Source: Diadema setosum
Taxonomy: Eukaryota > Echinodermata > Echinoidea > Diadematoida > Diadematidae
DNA: 64,000 nt
Assembly: GCF_964275005.1 (NCBI RefSeq)
Contig: NC_092697.1
Span: 21,116,138 to 21,180,137, forward strand
Direction: 5' to 3'
In this document: piece by piece, positions 1 through 12,311 of the stretch
How positions within the stretch are numbered: position 1 is the stretch's first letter
Layout of the letters: each line of letters starts with the position of its first letter
Program-made: the position numbers and the translations under genes
The notes under the pieces: generated by a model
Told to the model about the DNA's origin: nothing
What the model saw: the letters and a program-made list of their open reading frames with translations, nothing else
Databases searched by the model: none

Positions 1-1850
1 AATCGCTATGCCATTCTCCTGATGTTGCTGCCAGTGATTGACAGCAGTTGCGCCCGGTGTGCCCCTCCCTTAATTTCCAAAGCGAAGAATATAGCTACAA
101 ATGGCAGTTTTTGGACTGTAAAATGTCAAAATTTTCCCCCCTATACCATACCCTTCCCCCCCCCCCCCTCGCTTGCTTCGCTCCCTCACATAACCGCTCC
201 TCCTTAGATCAAATCCTGTCTACGCCGGTGATAGGCCCCACTATTTAGTAGGCCTTCATAGTGATGTCGCACATGCGGAGCAAGAGCTGAAATACCACGA
301 TTTAGTCATTCAATAATATATTGTGAATATTTCATTTTCTTATTGTTTTTTTAAAGAAAAGAAAACACATTTTTTTTTAACAAAAGTGTGCACCAGATCG
401 CTGATTTTCAGGGTTGAAAATGCAAAATATTCCTCGTGTGGGAGAAGGCTACCACCCCCCATACACAACCTCCCCCCGTTCGGTCGTTCCGCTCCCTCTC
501 ACATATTATATATATATATATAAAAAAAAAATGTTTTCATACTTTTAAGGTCTGATTTTCCGCCGAAAGTTATCTGATAAGGAAAAAAAAAAAAAAGGCA
601 ACAAAAACTTCGTCTTCATATTTTTGTTGCCACTTTCCTCCCACATTATATTTCATGCAAAAGAGTGGGACATCCGATCCCTGTATAAAGTGTGTGTGTG
701 TGGGGGGGGGGGGGGGGGCACCAAGCTTCTCTCCCCCTCCCCCCCCCCCCCTCCCCAAGGCTGCGCCGGTCCGGTGGGCTTGTAATCGTGGTGATGGTGA
801 CCATCCCCCCCCCCCCCACTCCTCAGGACGGATTTACGCCGTTGCCTGATACGCTTCCTTCTTCTACTGTTATAAATTTTGCAGAATAGCATAACAGAGA
901 AATAGCAAATCATAGTGGACATCAAAAACCTTGCCGTCTCAAAGGCCGTTAATACATTTAATTATCGATAATGGTCTCCTCCACCTGAATACTTTAAGAT
1001 ATAACATGAAATAAAATGTAGGGCCTACGGTCGTATGCCATGTGGGTGTGTGTGTCTGTATTTGTGTTCTTTTTGTGTGGGGGTGGGGTACACGTGTGTA
1101 TGGATTCTTAAATGTGGGAAAAGTGAACGGTTGCAGAAAAAATGAAATAACCAAGAAATCACAACAACAAAAAGATAATAGATGAATTTGAAGGAAAATT
1201 TGAAAAATGATCGCTAAAAGACAAAATCGCTTTTGCCGTTATGTGCGCAGTGAGTGTGACGAACAAATTTGAATTGTAAATGATGAGAATGTGTGAAAAT
1301 GACTAAATTGAATAGAATTTTGTCGAAAATGATCGACAAAAGACGAATTTGAAACCAGGATTGGCATATTCCAGATTTACCGGGACGAAATTGAACTACA
1401 AATCTATTAAATTGGATGAAAAAAAAAAGGTTTGTTATTATTATTACCGACCTCACGGAAAATATTTGTGCAACAGAAAGCGAGAAGAATGCCATTATCC
1501 TTTTGATTTCGAAAACCTAACAAAACTCACCGAACATGCCTGATATTTGTGACATCACTGAATCGCGCTCAGTAAACAAAAGCAGACTATGTCCTATAAG
1601 CAATGCACGGATTCGAAGGTGTACCTGTTTTCCTAGGTGAGCATTGTATTGATATTTAGCCGGGATAAATGCCATACCAATACAAAGTGAATCTTACGGT
1701 TCCATGTCATTTGAATTATCTGCTTGAATATATCAACTGTAACGGCAATCTATCAAATAAAAGGTAAAATTCCATGTCTCCCATGAACCTTGCCCGCCCC
1801 GAACACTTTAATTGGTCAAAGTCATTGTCAGCATTCGCTTGGTCTTGCTG
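1..1850. other. No gene recognised; C/G-rich simple sequence
   Basis: I see no coding exon here. Two diverged stretches (about 120-200 and 455-510) share a pattern of a long C run followed by a CGCTCCCTCACA-like tail, and 690-830 has long G and C runs next to a GT microsatellite. These look like decayed copies of one repeat. The short reading frames through them are Pro- or Gly-rich artefacts of the homopolymers. Confidence 0.5.
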
Positions 1851-1897
1851 TTGAGTTATGCATTCAGCCGGGTTGTTTGCTGTTCATTCGTATTCAC

Positions 1898-2441
1898 CAT
1901 TGTTATATAGGCGGGCTTTTCAAACTCGAAAATGCGATGGCCCTTGCCGTCTAAAAACATATAATATGCATTTACAGTGATGGTTAATAAGCCAGGCACT
2001 GGTATAGTAGCGTTCTGTGCCACCTTTTCTTCGAAGAATATCTCAATTAGCCTGATTCGAAGTAATTTAACCTCTTCTCCAGAACCAATGACTGCACTTA
2101 TTATATTTGTTTTTGCTATGACGCGTCGTCTCCTGCTGTTAGATTGGTCCATTTTATTACGTCAGTTAAAACATCGCCAAATTTTCCTGAATTCATCCGA
2201 AGTGCTTTCACTCTCGTATATAGACATCGTTTGAAAATTTCTCTTTGTTCTTGTTGCATTCCCCGTTGTGGAATGAGCAAAAGTCTTACATTTTGTCATT
2301 TCCAAGATTCTAAACACAGCATGGCGTAATGTGTGCCAAGTTGTAATATTCTTTGAATTTCCACTTTTACGAAAGTATCCTACCGTAATGTGGAAATTTG
2401 TAGATGCATGCACGTGTCTTCCAGGTCTTATGACAAATGTC
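1898..2441 (-). CDS. Partial gene, possibly A2M/CD109/TEP-like first macroglobulin domain (two exons)
   Basis: Two minus-strand exons can be read. Exon 2441-2290 follows a strong acceptor (poly-T then CTTGCAG) and ends at donor GTAAGA. It codes 50 residues starting TFVIRPGRH. Exon 2091-1898 follows a weak acceptor (GTGCAG) and ends at GTGAAT. It codes 64 residues including IFFEEKVAQNATIPVPGL and FEFEKPAYITM. The phases join (1 nt + 2 nt). The order RPG, then FEE..NATIPVPGL, then a F-x-F-E-K strand resembles the MG1 domain of thioester-containing proteins, which would be followed by an IQTDKPIYKPGQ exon. That next exon is not in the window, so it would lie beyond the left edge. No signal-peptide exon was found. 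The identity is a pattern-based guess and the exons themselves are moderately supported. Confidence 0.33.
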
Positions 2442-3689
2442 CTGCAAGAAAAAAACAAACCCGAAAACAACAACAAACAAAACAAAACACCCCCCCAAAA
2501 AAAAAAAAAAAAAAAATTAAACAAACTTCAGTGATAGAACCTGACACAATGTATACACTGTATCCAGTAACCCTTTTGCATATATAGACAAGAACTAAGA
2601 AATTCTAGAGATTCGACTGACTAAATGAATGGTCCTTTTTTCCCTCATGTGCGTATATAAACTTGACTCAAATATTAACAGGGCATGATTTTCGCTGACT
2701 CATGCATTCTTGTACTGACATTATCTGACTTTGACCTTGCAATTCGTCTCCACAGGCATACAAATATGGTAGTAGGATTAGATCACAGACACACAGGAAG
2801 TCGTTGATCATCCTTACATGTCTTTGTTTTCAAACCACTCGGGGATGAAGTGGATTTTGGTGGGGAGGAATGGCGGCTGCACCAACCGCTTTCACGGATC
2901 AACGTGACTATTATTTCTACCCCAGGGTGAGGGGGAAGCGCTAAGATAGTCCCCTCTCGGACTTGTTCGTGCTACGGGCCAAGTCATTTTTACACTTCAA
3001 CCAGACAAAATTTTACGAAAAAAAAAATATTGGTATTCTCTGTTACTCGCAGCATCTCGTTATCTCTCCGTAGTATAAGGAAGCAAAACGGCATAAATGA
3101 CACTTCACGTATAAGCGTTTGAATGTTTTGTACAGGTCTGTTTTTGTTTTATTTTGTTGCAGTTTTTTTTTTCCTTGACTGTCTTCCTATTCAACTGATA
3201 ATGTCATTACACTTTTACAACTATGTTTATCACACACCACTGGCAAGCATAACTATTTTTGTAGTCATCTGACTTAAATCACTGATTTGGCTGGGGTTCA
3301 GTATTTTCATCGAGGTAGTTTAAAACCACTTTCCCTTCACCTAACGTTAAGTGTACATGTTCATGCAGTACATTAACAATGTATCTCAGAAGACATGTGC
3401 GGTGGTCAGTTGAGGACCAGCAGACAAAGGTGAATTCAGTATAGAGTACATATATTGTGCAGAATGCAAGAAGATTCAATGAAATCATACCTGATGTCAT
3501 ATATCTCTCACAATAATATCTAACAATAGTTATGGTTGATGTCTGAGCAACTTCACCCTCTCACATTCTATAGCCATCACTTCTAATTCTAGTATATCAC
3601 AGCTCTGAATAACATGATGCAAAGCACATTGATTGATTAATAATTTGAATTTATTTCCACTTTGTGTTCACAAAAAATCCACAACAAGC
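2442..3689. other. No gene recognised
   Basis: This is AT-rich sequence without an identifiable repeat. One open frame at 3500-3279 (minus) begins with a hydrophobic run after a CAG/GTATGA site and ends NTEPQPNQ. It might be a terminal exon, but I recognise no family and find no acceptor that decides it. Confidence 0.35.
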
Positions 3690-4605
3690 AATGCTGTCAT
3701 TGCGACTGGTATGCCTCTTCCATATGACATTATTCTCCCATATGTCAGTAGGACATCTTGACAGTGTGAGACGACAGTTTCACAACTGGTAAAAAATCGA
3801 AATGACATGCTTGAAAAAGTTTGATGGTACAATCGAACATGTGTCAGTGTTTATATATAGATTCCTAGAATCAAATTTAATTTGGATAGCTAGATTGTTT
3901 CAGAGAGCAATTATTTGTGCATTTTCACTTGACCTTTGACCCCATATGGCCCAAATCTTTCCTTACAGAACGATTGTGCAGTACTAAGTAGTACATGTAT
4001 ACCTAGATTAATGAGTAATTAATTAATTAGTAAGTGTATGCATGGAGTAATTTTCAAGATACAGAGAAAATAGTGTCATTCCAACACGAAATAGCAAATT
4101 TTTGGATTTTCACCTTTTACCCTTGACCTTTCACCCCATGACCCAAAAATTTTCTCCAGGGAACACTGTCAGGCAGTTCATGCATATATAATAAGTTTCA
4201 TGAATATAACTTTAGCCATTTCCAAAATATGGGGAAAAATTGAAATTTTAGCATTTTCATGACCACATGTCCCAGCATTTTCTCTAGAGTCTTTGCATGG
4301 TTATATATGTATACATTAAGTTTTATGAAAATATTGTCAGGCATTGCAAAGATATGGTGAAAATAGTGAAATTTTAAGAATTTTACCTTGATCTTTGACC
4401 TTGAGAGTGTGCACCCAAAAGTTGCTAGGTACAACTTTGTCCACTCATACAGATATATGTTTCATTCGGATACCTCAGTTCTTACCAGTTCTTACACTGT
4501 CCACAAAATCAGTTACAGATGGAAGGACAGACGGACGGAAGAACCCGGGGGACGAACAACTCAAAAATATACTGCCTTCGACAACACTTCGTAGTGGAGG
4601 CATAA
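3690..4605 (+). mobile_element. Family P element, copy A (tandem-core, DR1-rich repeat)
   Basis: The copy opens with GCGACTGGTATGCCTCT and ends GTAGTGGAGGCATAAG, so the termini are short imperfect inverted repeats around GGTATGCCTCC. The core contains repeated TTGACCTTTGACCCC blocks and stretches of the type AAGTTTCATGAAxATA. Just before the end is a short (ACGG)n-like tract and a small terminal hairpin. It is diverged from the copies at 10.2-11.2, 23.0-24.2 and 24.3-25.4 kb. It has no coding capacity. Confidence 0.75.
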
Positions 4606-5465
4606 GAATATGGCTAAAACATAGTACATGTAATGAGAAATTTCAATATTCTACGGAGCTTTCTGATTTCATGTTCCGTTTAATGAAACATTCCATCTGT
4701 ATGATTTTATCATATGAATGTATGGGGTGCTATTGCACTTCAGGCAGTAAGACTGATTTTTCCTCTTTTATGAGCAAAAGGAATTGGGAATAAATGCATT
4801 CTATTCTGATCCTTATAGTCATGCATCTTTCTAGGTAAATTTCTTTTATGGTTCTATATTCATTGAGGTAGGCAAAGATTTATAATACACCCTGTACTTT
4901 TTTTTTAGTTTCATCAATTTGATTATTAATGGTGTATCTCAGTTCCCTTATACAGTACATATAGTGAAAGGAGCACAGTCTTTGCACAAAGTACAGATTA
5001 TGCCTGTATGTTGGATTGCAAAATCGCAGCTTTGTCTACTCTGCTGGTCATCATCTGTATCTACAGTGTATGTCATCACCCTAAGACTACCACAATGATT
5101 TGGAATGGAAGAATGTGTTAAATACTTAAAAAGGTATCTACAAACTCATCAGATCTAGCGATGCTTTGAAGCATGACATTATTGGTCTAACCCTGGTGTG
5201 CTCCTTCCACTCTCTTTAATGTGGCACTCAACAAACTGATGTGGGTGAGTCACAGGTGAGCAATACATGAAAGCATTCTACTCACACTCCTCAGGTGATC
5301 TTCATCACTGACCTCTACTCTAAAATACCTGAAGGAAGTCCTCTGTATGATGACAACAACTCATGCCAAAAGTCATCCTAGTTGTTATAATCATATCCTC
5401 AGTGCTCATCACCTCCATGGTCCTAACATCACAGTTTACTACTCTTCTTTTTTTTTCCCCTCTCT
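4606..5465. other. No gene recognised
   Basis: Intergenic AT-rich sequence downstream of TRMT13. I see no exon, RNA gene or clear repeat. Confidence 0.5.
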
Positions 5466-5545
5466 CTTAAAGGCATTGTTTACCATTTGCAGATGAAACA
5501 AAAACTCACCTCTAGCCTATGTGAGTCTGGGATAGAAACAACCAA

Positions 5546-5585
<40 letters not shown>

Positions 5586-5824
5586 CAGTACAATCAAGTA
5601 TTGTTAAAAACACAAAATGTGAACAAGTTATCATAATTGCTTCTTTAATAACCATCTACAGTTATGGTTTATTGAGAAAAATAGTGATATCTCCTTATAC
5701 TTTAGGCTTTACTATGCAATTTTATAAGGTAGGATGTTTTGTGATACAACACACATGCATCAAATGTGATAACCTGAACATTTTTACATCACTTCTCCCA
5801 ATGGTAAACAATACCTTTAAAGTT
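5466..5824 (+). mobile_element. MITE with AAAGGCATTGTTTACCATTTG termini, uninterrupted copy
   Basis: The ends AAAGGCATTGTTTACCATTT and ATGGTAAACAATACCTTTAA are inverted repeats. Internally there is an A homopolymer (about 5549-5580) and sequence such as TACAGTTATGGTTTATTGAG. The same element occurs at 22.93-25.57 kb, where it is split by two later insertions. This copy shows the empty state of both insertion sites. Confidence 0.85.
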
Positions 5825-6489
5825 AACCAACACTTTTCTCTTGAGTTAGGTTGAGGACCAAAAAACAACCAACTAAAAAGAGTTAAATAAATAAACTGAA
5901 GAGCAAATTTGATCAAAGTTACGCAAAGAACATATATATACGTGTATATTTGATTTTTTTTAGAAAAAGAAATTACTGGGTGAAAATGAAAATCACATCT
6001 TTTTTTTTTCTTATAGATCTGTTTTCACAGTCCAATTTATGATATGTAACGAACAACATACTTCATACAACCCCCTGATCCTAAAGGCAAGATATTTCAT
6101 TTGCAAAACAGAGTGGTCCAAAACTTGCCATTCTCACCAAAGCCCTCTGGTTATGACTAGATTTGAACAAGCTATCTATTCCTTGGTCCTTGCCCAACAT
6201 TGTTCAGATTCTCAGTGATTCTTTTTTTCTTTCTCTCAAATTGTTCATGCTTTTACATTAAGTTGCTTGACATATATGCTTGTGTTTGCTGAGTTTCCCT
6301 TGTGCCCATTATGACATGATGCATAATTTACATAAATATGTCAGTCATCATTTCATAGCCAATCTGGGAAACAAACTGCACGGATTTCAAAGCAGATGGC
6401 AACAATCAATCATGCTGACATGTGCAATTTGACCACTTTAGGATTTACAAGGAAAATTTCCTTCAGAATATAATTGGAAAAAAAAAAGT

Positions 6490-6495
6490 TTTATT
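6490..6495 (-). other. Possible TRMT13 polyadenylation signal
   Basis: This is the first AATAAA on the minus strand downstream of the TRMT13 stop, about 450 nt past it. It is a short motif in AT-rich DNA and could occur by chance. Confidence 0.3.
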
Positions 6496-6943
6496 GACTG
6501 TATTGAGTAGTTTTTTCTTCTTACACACACAAATATGCGTATCACTTCACGAGTCATAGTAGAATGTCTGAAAATAAAGGCATTTGGAAAATTTAAAAAC
6601 CTTAATCACACTAAATGAATGGAATCAGTCACATTCTACAAGAACTTATCATGACATCAATATCAACCCTGGTGTGACCCTATGATCTCACCAGGTCAGT
6701 TTACTTTCTTGTCACTTTATAGTACAATAGAGAGTCAACCTTGCCCAAGTCAAATCTATTCAGACTGAAGAAATAGCTTCAACTTAGAGAAAATTACTGA
6801 CTTATGAGGGATTAAAATCAACAGAGTATAAAAAGAAGAGGACTTGAAAGATCTTTGACTAGGCAATTAATCAACTTATGCAAGGTTTACTTCAGCAATG
6901 TTGTATTAAAACTCCATCACAAAATACTTTGATGAGACTAGAT

Positions 6944-7127
6944 TCATTTGTCCGAAGCCCATGTTGCTACAAGTAGGGCATTCTCTGGAGTTATACTTCT
7001 TTCTACATAGTACACCAGTTCAGTGTTAAGTCTATGGTTCCTGAGGTAGAGTAGTCGACCCATGTCCAAGACTCGCTTGCACTTAAATCCAATCATCTCG
7101 CGATCAGGGACTGAGAGACCAAGGGTA
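6944..7127 (-). CDS. TRMT13: TRMT13 exon 10: conserved C-terminus
   Basis: The acceptor is strong (CTTGTCTTTTTCCATCCAG). The exon codes TLGLSVPDREMIGFKCKRVL and a GRLLYLRNH / VYYVERSITPENALLVA segment, matching the TRM13 C-terminus (dependence on GR..YL...G.....Y....S.EN.LL). The stop is TGA at 6946-6944. Confidence 0.9.
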
Positions 7128-10100
7128 CTGGATGGAAAAAGACAAGGGAGACGTACAATAAACATTTAGCAATATCAGACACAGAATAACATATGCACAA
7201 TATCACTTCTCTTTGAATGGACACAAAATAGATATAAACCAGAGAGAAATTAAGGTGTATCTACACGACAAGTATGGTGTGCCAAATACTTTGGCTGGAA
7301 TGCCTATGGAGTGGCCTGTTTTGAGTTTGTAGCCAGCCCCAGCCTTATGGAACAGATTTTTGTCAGACAAGAGACACCAACACATACTAGGTACATGCCT
7401 GACAACTACTCTGCACCAAACAGATATACTAAATGATTATTTTGTTTGTTTTCAAGTCAGTCATACACATTTTTCTTTCCAAAAAAAAAAATGAAATACT
7501 GAAAAAATATTGAGAGAATGATACAAACACAAAGTAAGGTAGATATTCTTGCAGGAAGGAGCCTTCCACTAAATTTTGACCAAACAAAATGAGAATCAGT
7601 CAACAAATCCTGTAAGTGAAAAGCTCTGGACAAAATAGCTTAAAAACTTCATTTAGTTCTCATATCATGTGATGATGTTTTTAGGATTTTGATCTGTAAA
7701 TAGAATTGACGAATCACTTGGTACAGAACAAAAGATACTTCAGTGTAGGCAGTCAGTCAGTGAATCTGTAAATAGCAAGTGATTTTGCTCCCATCTCAAA
7801 TATGGAAACTATCATGTACAACACACTGTCTTCATTCCCTTTTAGTGGAATGAAACAATCAATGGGTGACATCCAACATCTTTTTACACCATGATCACTT
7901 CATGAGAATTCATGTACCTTACAATGGACTGTTGCTCCACAGGATGTTCACTGGCTTCTTCCTCAGATGACTTGCCTTGATCCCTGCCTTGCAGAAAGAG
8001 TTCATCACCATGACTACTCCTACCACCATCAGTCTCAAGGTTATTTTGAACCATCTCATCTCTACCTTCTCTCTTTATTAAATTTCCTGGTTCAGTTCCT
8101 TTGCCTTCCATTAAGGTAGATTGTCTCTCTCCTTCCATATATGACTGACTCACTTTGGTTTCATGAGCTTCACTCACACCAGAAAGTTTATCACCTCCAG
8201 ACTTTGTCAAGTTGTTTTCTGTTTGGCCAGAACCTACACCAGCTTCGTCCTTGGCGTCTCTTGAGCCACAAGTTGCCCAGCTACTCATACGCACTATGGC
8301 CATGAAATCCCTTGATGATATTCCAACTCTAGTCAGAAATTCCCTTCCGACATACGACTTCCAAGAACAACGATGGTGGCAGCACATTGCCATGACGACA
8401 CCCTTGATGCGATGGGCAGAGAGCGGATGTGCTGTGATCACATCATCTGTCTTGCATCCCCTGGTAGTTTCATAGGCAGGGTCTCCAGCAACAGCTGGCT
8501 CTGCATTCCCAGCTGAGGGAGCCCTTGCTTCACCATTACTCCTTGCTAGAGCACCTCCATTACTCAAAGTGAGAGTTTCCATGATGCACCTCAAAGCCAG
8601 ATCTGCATGTACAACCATAACACACAAAATTTATGAAAGTTGGGTCAAAATTTATGAAAGTTGGGTAAAAATTGGATTAGGCATTTAAAATGCAGAAGAT
8701 TTAAATGCTAACTTTAACCATTGGTCCCCATCTTAGCTACCCATGGATGGTGCCCACTGTAGCCACAGCTGCCACTGTCATGAACACTGTATATCTCATA
8801 TTCTGTGCCTCATACAGTGCCTAAGTGTAATTGAAATCCATTGTGCTCCTTCTACATCTAGAGCAGATGGTTCAAATTCACACCCCTGGGTTCCTGTGAG
8901 GCACGACCACATGTACAATTTGAACAACTCCATATCCCCTGCTCCAATGAATGAGTCAAATCAACCCTGGTTCAGTCTGATACTGGGTTTTAAAGAAGAA
9001 TAGGAAGCCGTAGAATGTTTATGAATGGCAAGACGACAGACTTTGCACAATGCATGATAGATGCATGTCACAATGTGACTGCAACAGCTGCCATAAGTCT
9101 TCACTCAAAAATTGACTTTGACTTTATATCTTCATTATTATAATTATATTATAACACTACTGTAAGCAAAATATTTTTGCAGCATTAAATTTTTGCGAAT
9201 AGGAGCTGACAACCTTTTTCACAGTATAGAATTTTCATGAATTGGCACTGGCATTCAATGCATATAGCGTAGACCAGAACTTTTGCCTGCATTTTAATTT
9301 TGCCAATCTTGGCTCTCGTGAAATTCAAGAAATCAAAATGCACGCGAACATTTCAGGTTTTATAGTAATTAGAATTGTGTTATGGCTAGTCAGAGAGCAA
9401 ATTGGATAATTGCATGTAATCTGATAATTTGCCTTTTGAGCTTCACTCAGTAATGTTTTGACTTTATCATTCAGTCATTTCTGTTTGATTCTTTAATGGT
9501 CATGCAAACATAAAACAGGATTCCCAATATTGTTGTACATCATTTTCAGATGCCCATTGCAACAAGAAACCATCAAGTAGAAATTGACCAATGGATGGAC
9601 ATGACATCTGTCACAAATAGGATGTGAACATCACTACACACTGATACATGAACATCATTACCAGTTGCTGCTCCACATAGATGCTTGGTATAGGCTACTA
9701 TTGGGGTAGATGGATCACTGCAAATGGCTGGAACTTTCTCAAGGCACAAATTCTCAATGTCCATATTAATGCGCTGGTAGGTGGGTCCTTCAGCTCCACG
9801 CTGGTAGAAAACATCTCTCTGCATTGGATTAAGGAAAATCAAATACATGTAATACTATGACATATGGGGGATTGACTCACCTTGTTCTCCATTATTAATT
9901 GAATATCTTACATTCTGTAGGAACTTAGCTGATTATACGATCTTTGATAGCATCGTGGTGAGAACAAAACGAGGAGAGGTTTGCTGTTTCACCATGCAAA
10001 TAGTCCTGGTAGAGACTGGAGAGAGAAGAAATGAGGAGAGTGGAAAGAACTGGCCCCCAGTTTGATCCCATCCAAAGGAGGCCAGCCCAGGATCCACAAT

Positions 10101-12187
10101 AAGCAGAAATTCACTTATGTATATATTTAAAGCATTTCTGGCTTTACGCAAAGGGAGATTTTCGAAAGATTCTCTAATTTGGATGCATGGTGCCAATTGC
10201 ATGGATTAACTACATGTAGATATATCGCTACGGCTACTGATATGCCTCCACCATAATGCATGGTTCTCCTAATAGGTCTATAGTACAATGTCTTGACAAT
10301 GTGTGATGACAGTTTCACACAATTGGCAAAATATTAAAATGCATAAAACAGGTCCAATATGACTTCAAGTACAAGTTATAACAGTAAGATACCTCACCTG
10401 TCGCTCTTTGTCTATACCATTCGATAAAAGAGAGAAAAATCATCGTTTTAAAATCAATTTTCAAACCGGGTCAACCCGACCCAAAATCGAATTACGAGTG
10501 CGGCCTATAGCTACGTACATTGTACATGTAACACGTACGTGGACCGGAGCTAGCGAGCGTTATACGCATGCATACGGATTACGGTGCATTTTCATTTATT
10601 TTTATGAAAGTAATGGACTAATTGGAACGAAATTTTGCACAGGTGTTACTGCAATCATACCCAAACTCCATGCTAACTATGAGACCAATTGCTGCAGGTT
10701 TACAAATGTGGGCTAATACCTTTAAAAAAAAAAAAACCTTCAGGCATATTGCATTTTAAGGAAAGTAGTGATATTTTGAGGAGTTGACCTTGACCTTTGA
10801 CCCCCTGACCTTTGACCCATGACCCCAACTTCCCTAGATAATCACTGCCCATCGGTACAAGCATATATACTAAGTTCCATGAAGACACCTTGAACCATTT
10901 GCGAGATATGGAGAAAAACATGAAATTTCAAATTTTTTTTTTCACAAAATAACCTGTGACCTTTGACCTTTGACCCTGTGACCCTAAAATCCACACAAAG
11001 TATTATCCCCCAAGGATATACCCTCATACCAAGTTTGATGTAAAACCATCACACGGCTCTTGAGATATCGACAAAAACAAAACGGGACAGACGGACGTAC
11101 GGACGGACGTACGGACGGACGGACGGACGACCCGAAAACATAATGCCTCCGGCCACTTCGTTGCGGAGGCATAAAAAAAAATAAAAATCCTACGCTACCT
11201 GCCAAGTTTCATGAAAGTCTGTTATGGACTTTCAAGAAGCTGAAAATGTAAAAATTGGACCCCACTTTGGTTCCTCCCCCTTCCCTGGGCCTAAAGAGCA
11301 TTGTGCCCATTTGAACAAATTATAGTAAGACCCCATAACCCTCGGGATGCTGCCTGCAAAGTTTGGTGAAAATCCATAATGTGGTTTTCAAGAAGAAGCT
11401 AAAAATGTAATAATACATGACATTAGTGCTATGATGTAGTGGATACGACTCCTGACTCCCAATCTGAGGACCCCAGTTCGATTCCTGCCCAGTGCTTATG
11501 TCCTTGGACAAGATGTTTTCACCCTCCCGACTCAGGTGTATAAATGGGTACTTGGCAATGCTGGGGTAATAATGGCAGGGCCCTCTGGTAGAGCAGTGTC
11601 AACATTGAAGAGGCTAACCTGAATAAATAGGACATTATTATATAATTATTATTATTACCTCCGCCAAGGGAGGAGGTTATGTTTTCGTTACCGTTTGTTC
11701 GTTTGTTTGTTTATTCGTCCCTGTGCAAAATAACTCAAAAAGTAGTTAATGGATTGGAATGAAACATGCAGGAAAGGTTGAGAATGACACAAGTAACAAA
11801 CAATTAACTTTTGGTAGTGATCCAAGAATTTGGGGGGAATTTAAGAAGGATTTTTGATATTTTGGCAGGTAGGGTCAATGAACTTTGGAGATCAGGCTGC
11901 GCGTATTTGAGGTTTGCATGCGCGCACTAAAGTGCGTGCTCTAGCTTCCGCTAGGGCGAGGCGCGCCGTGCAGCTGAGGGTTTATGACGTAAGAAAGGCT
12001 TCTAAATTGGGAAATCTGGCGACTTTCAACACACACAATGCTATATTAGTACGTATGGGTGGAAATCACTGATATCTCTATGGAAGAACAAGATCAGTGG
12101 TGGAAATGAGCTGCATTCTTGGCAGAGGTCTGCGCTCTCAGAGTGCTTTTCTAGTTGTTATTGTTATTATTAATATTATAACTATTA

Positions 12188-12245
<58 letters not shown>

Positions 12246-12279
12246 CATCATTATTATTATTATCATTATTATGATTATG

Positions 12280-12311
<32 letters not shown>

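Noticed and set aside
3279-3500. Signal-peptide exon for the TEP-like gene
   Set aside because: It starts with a hydrophobic run, but none of its donors gives the phase needed by the exon at 2441.
8212-8475. Plus-strand ORF inside TRMT13 exon 9
   Set aside because: It is a shadow of the conserved minus-strand exon.
11430-11500. A functional tRNA gene
   Set aside because: The A and B boxes are present, but the arms do not pair convincingly and it continues into a SINE body with an ATT tail.
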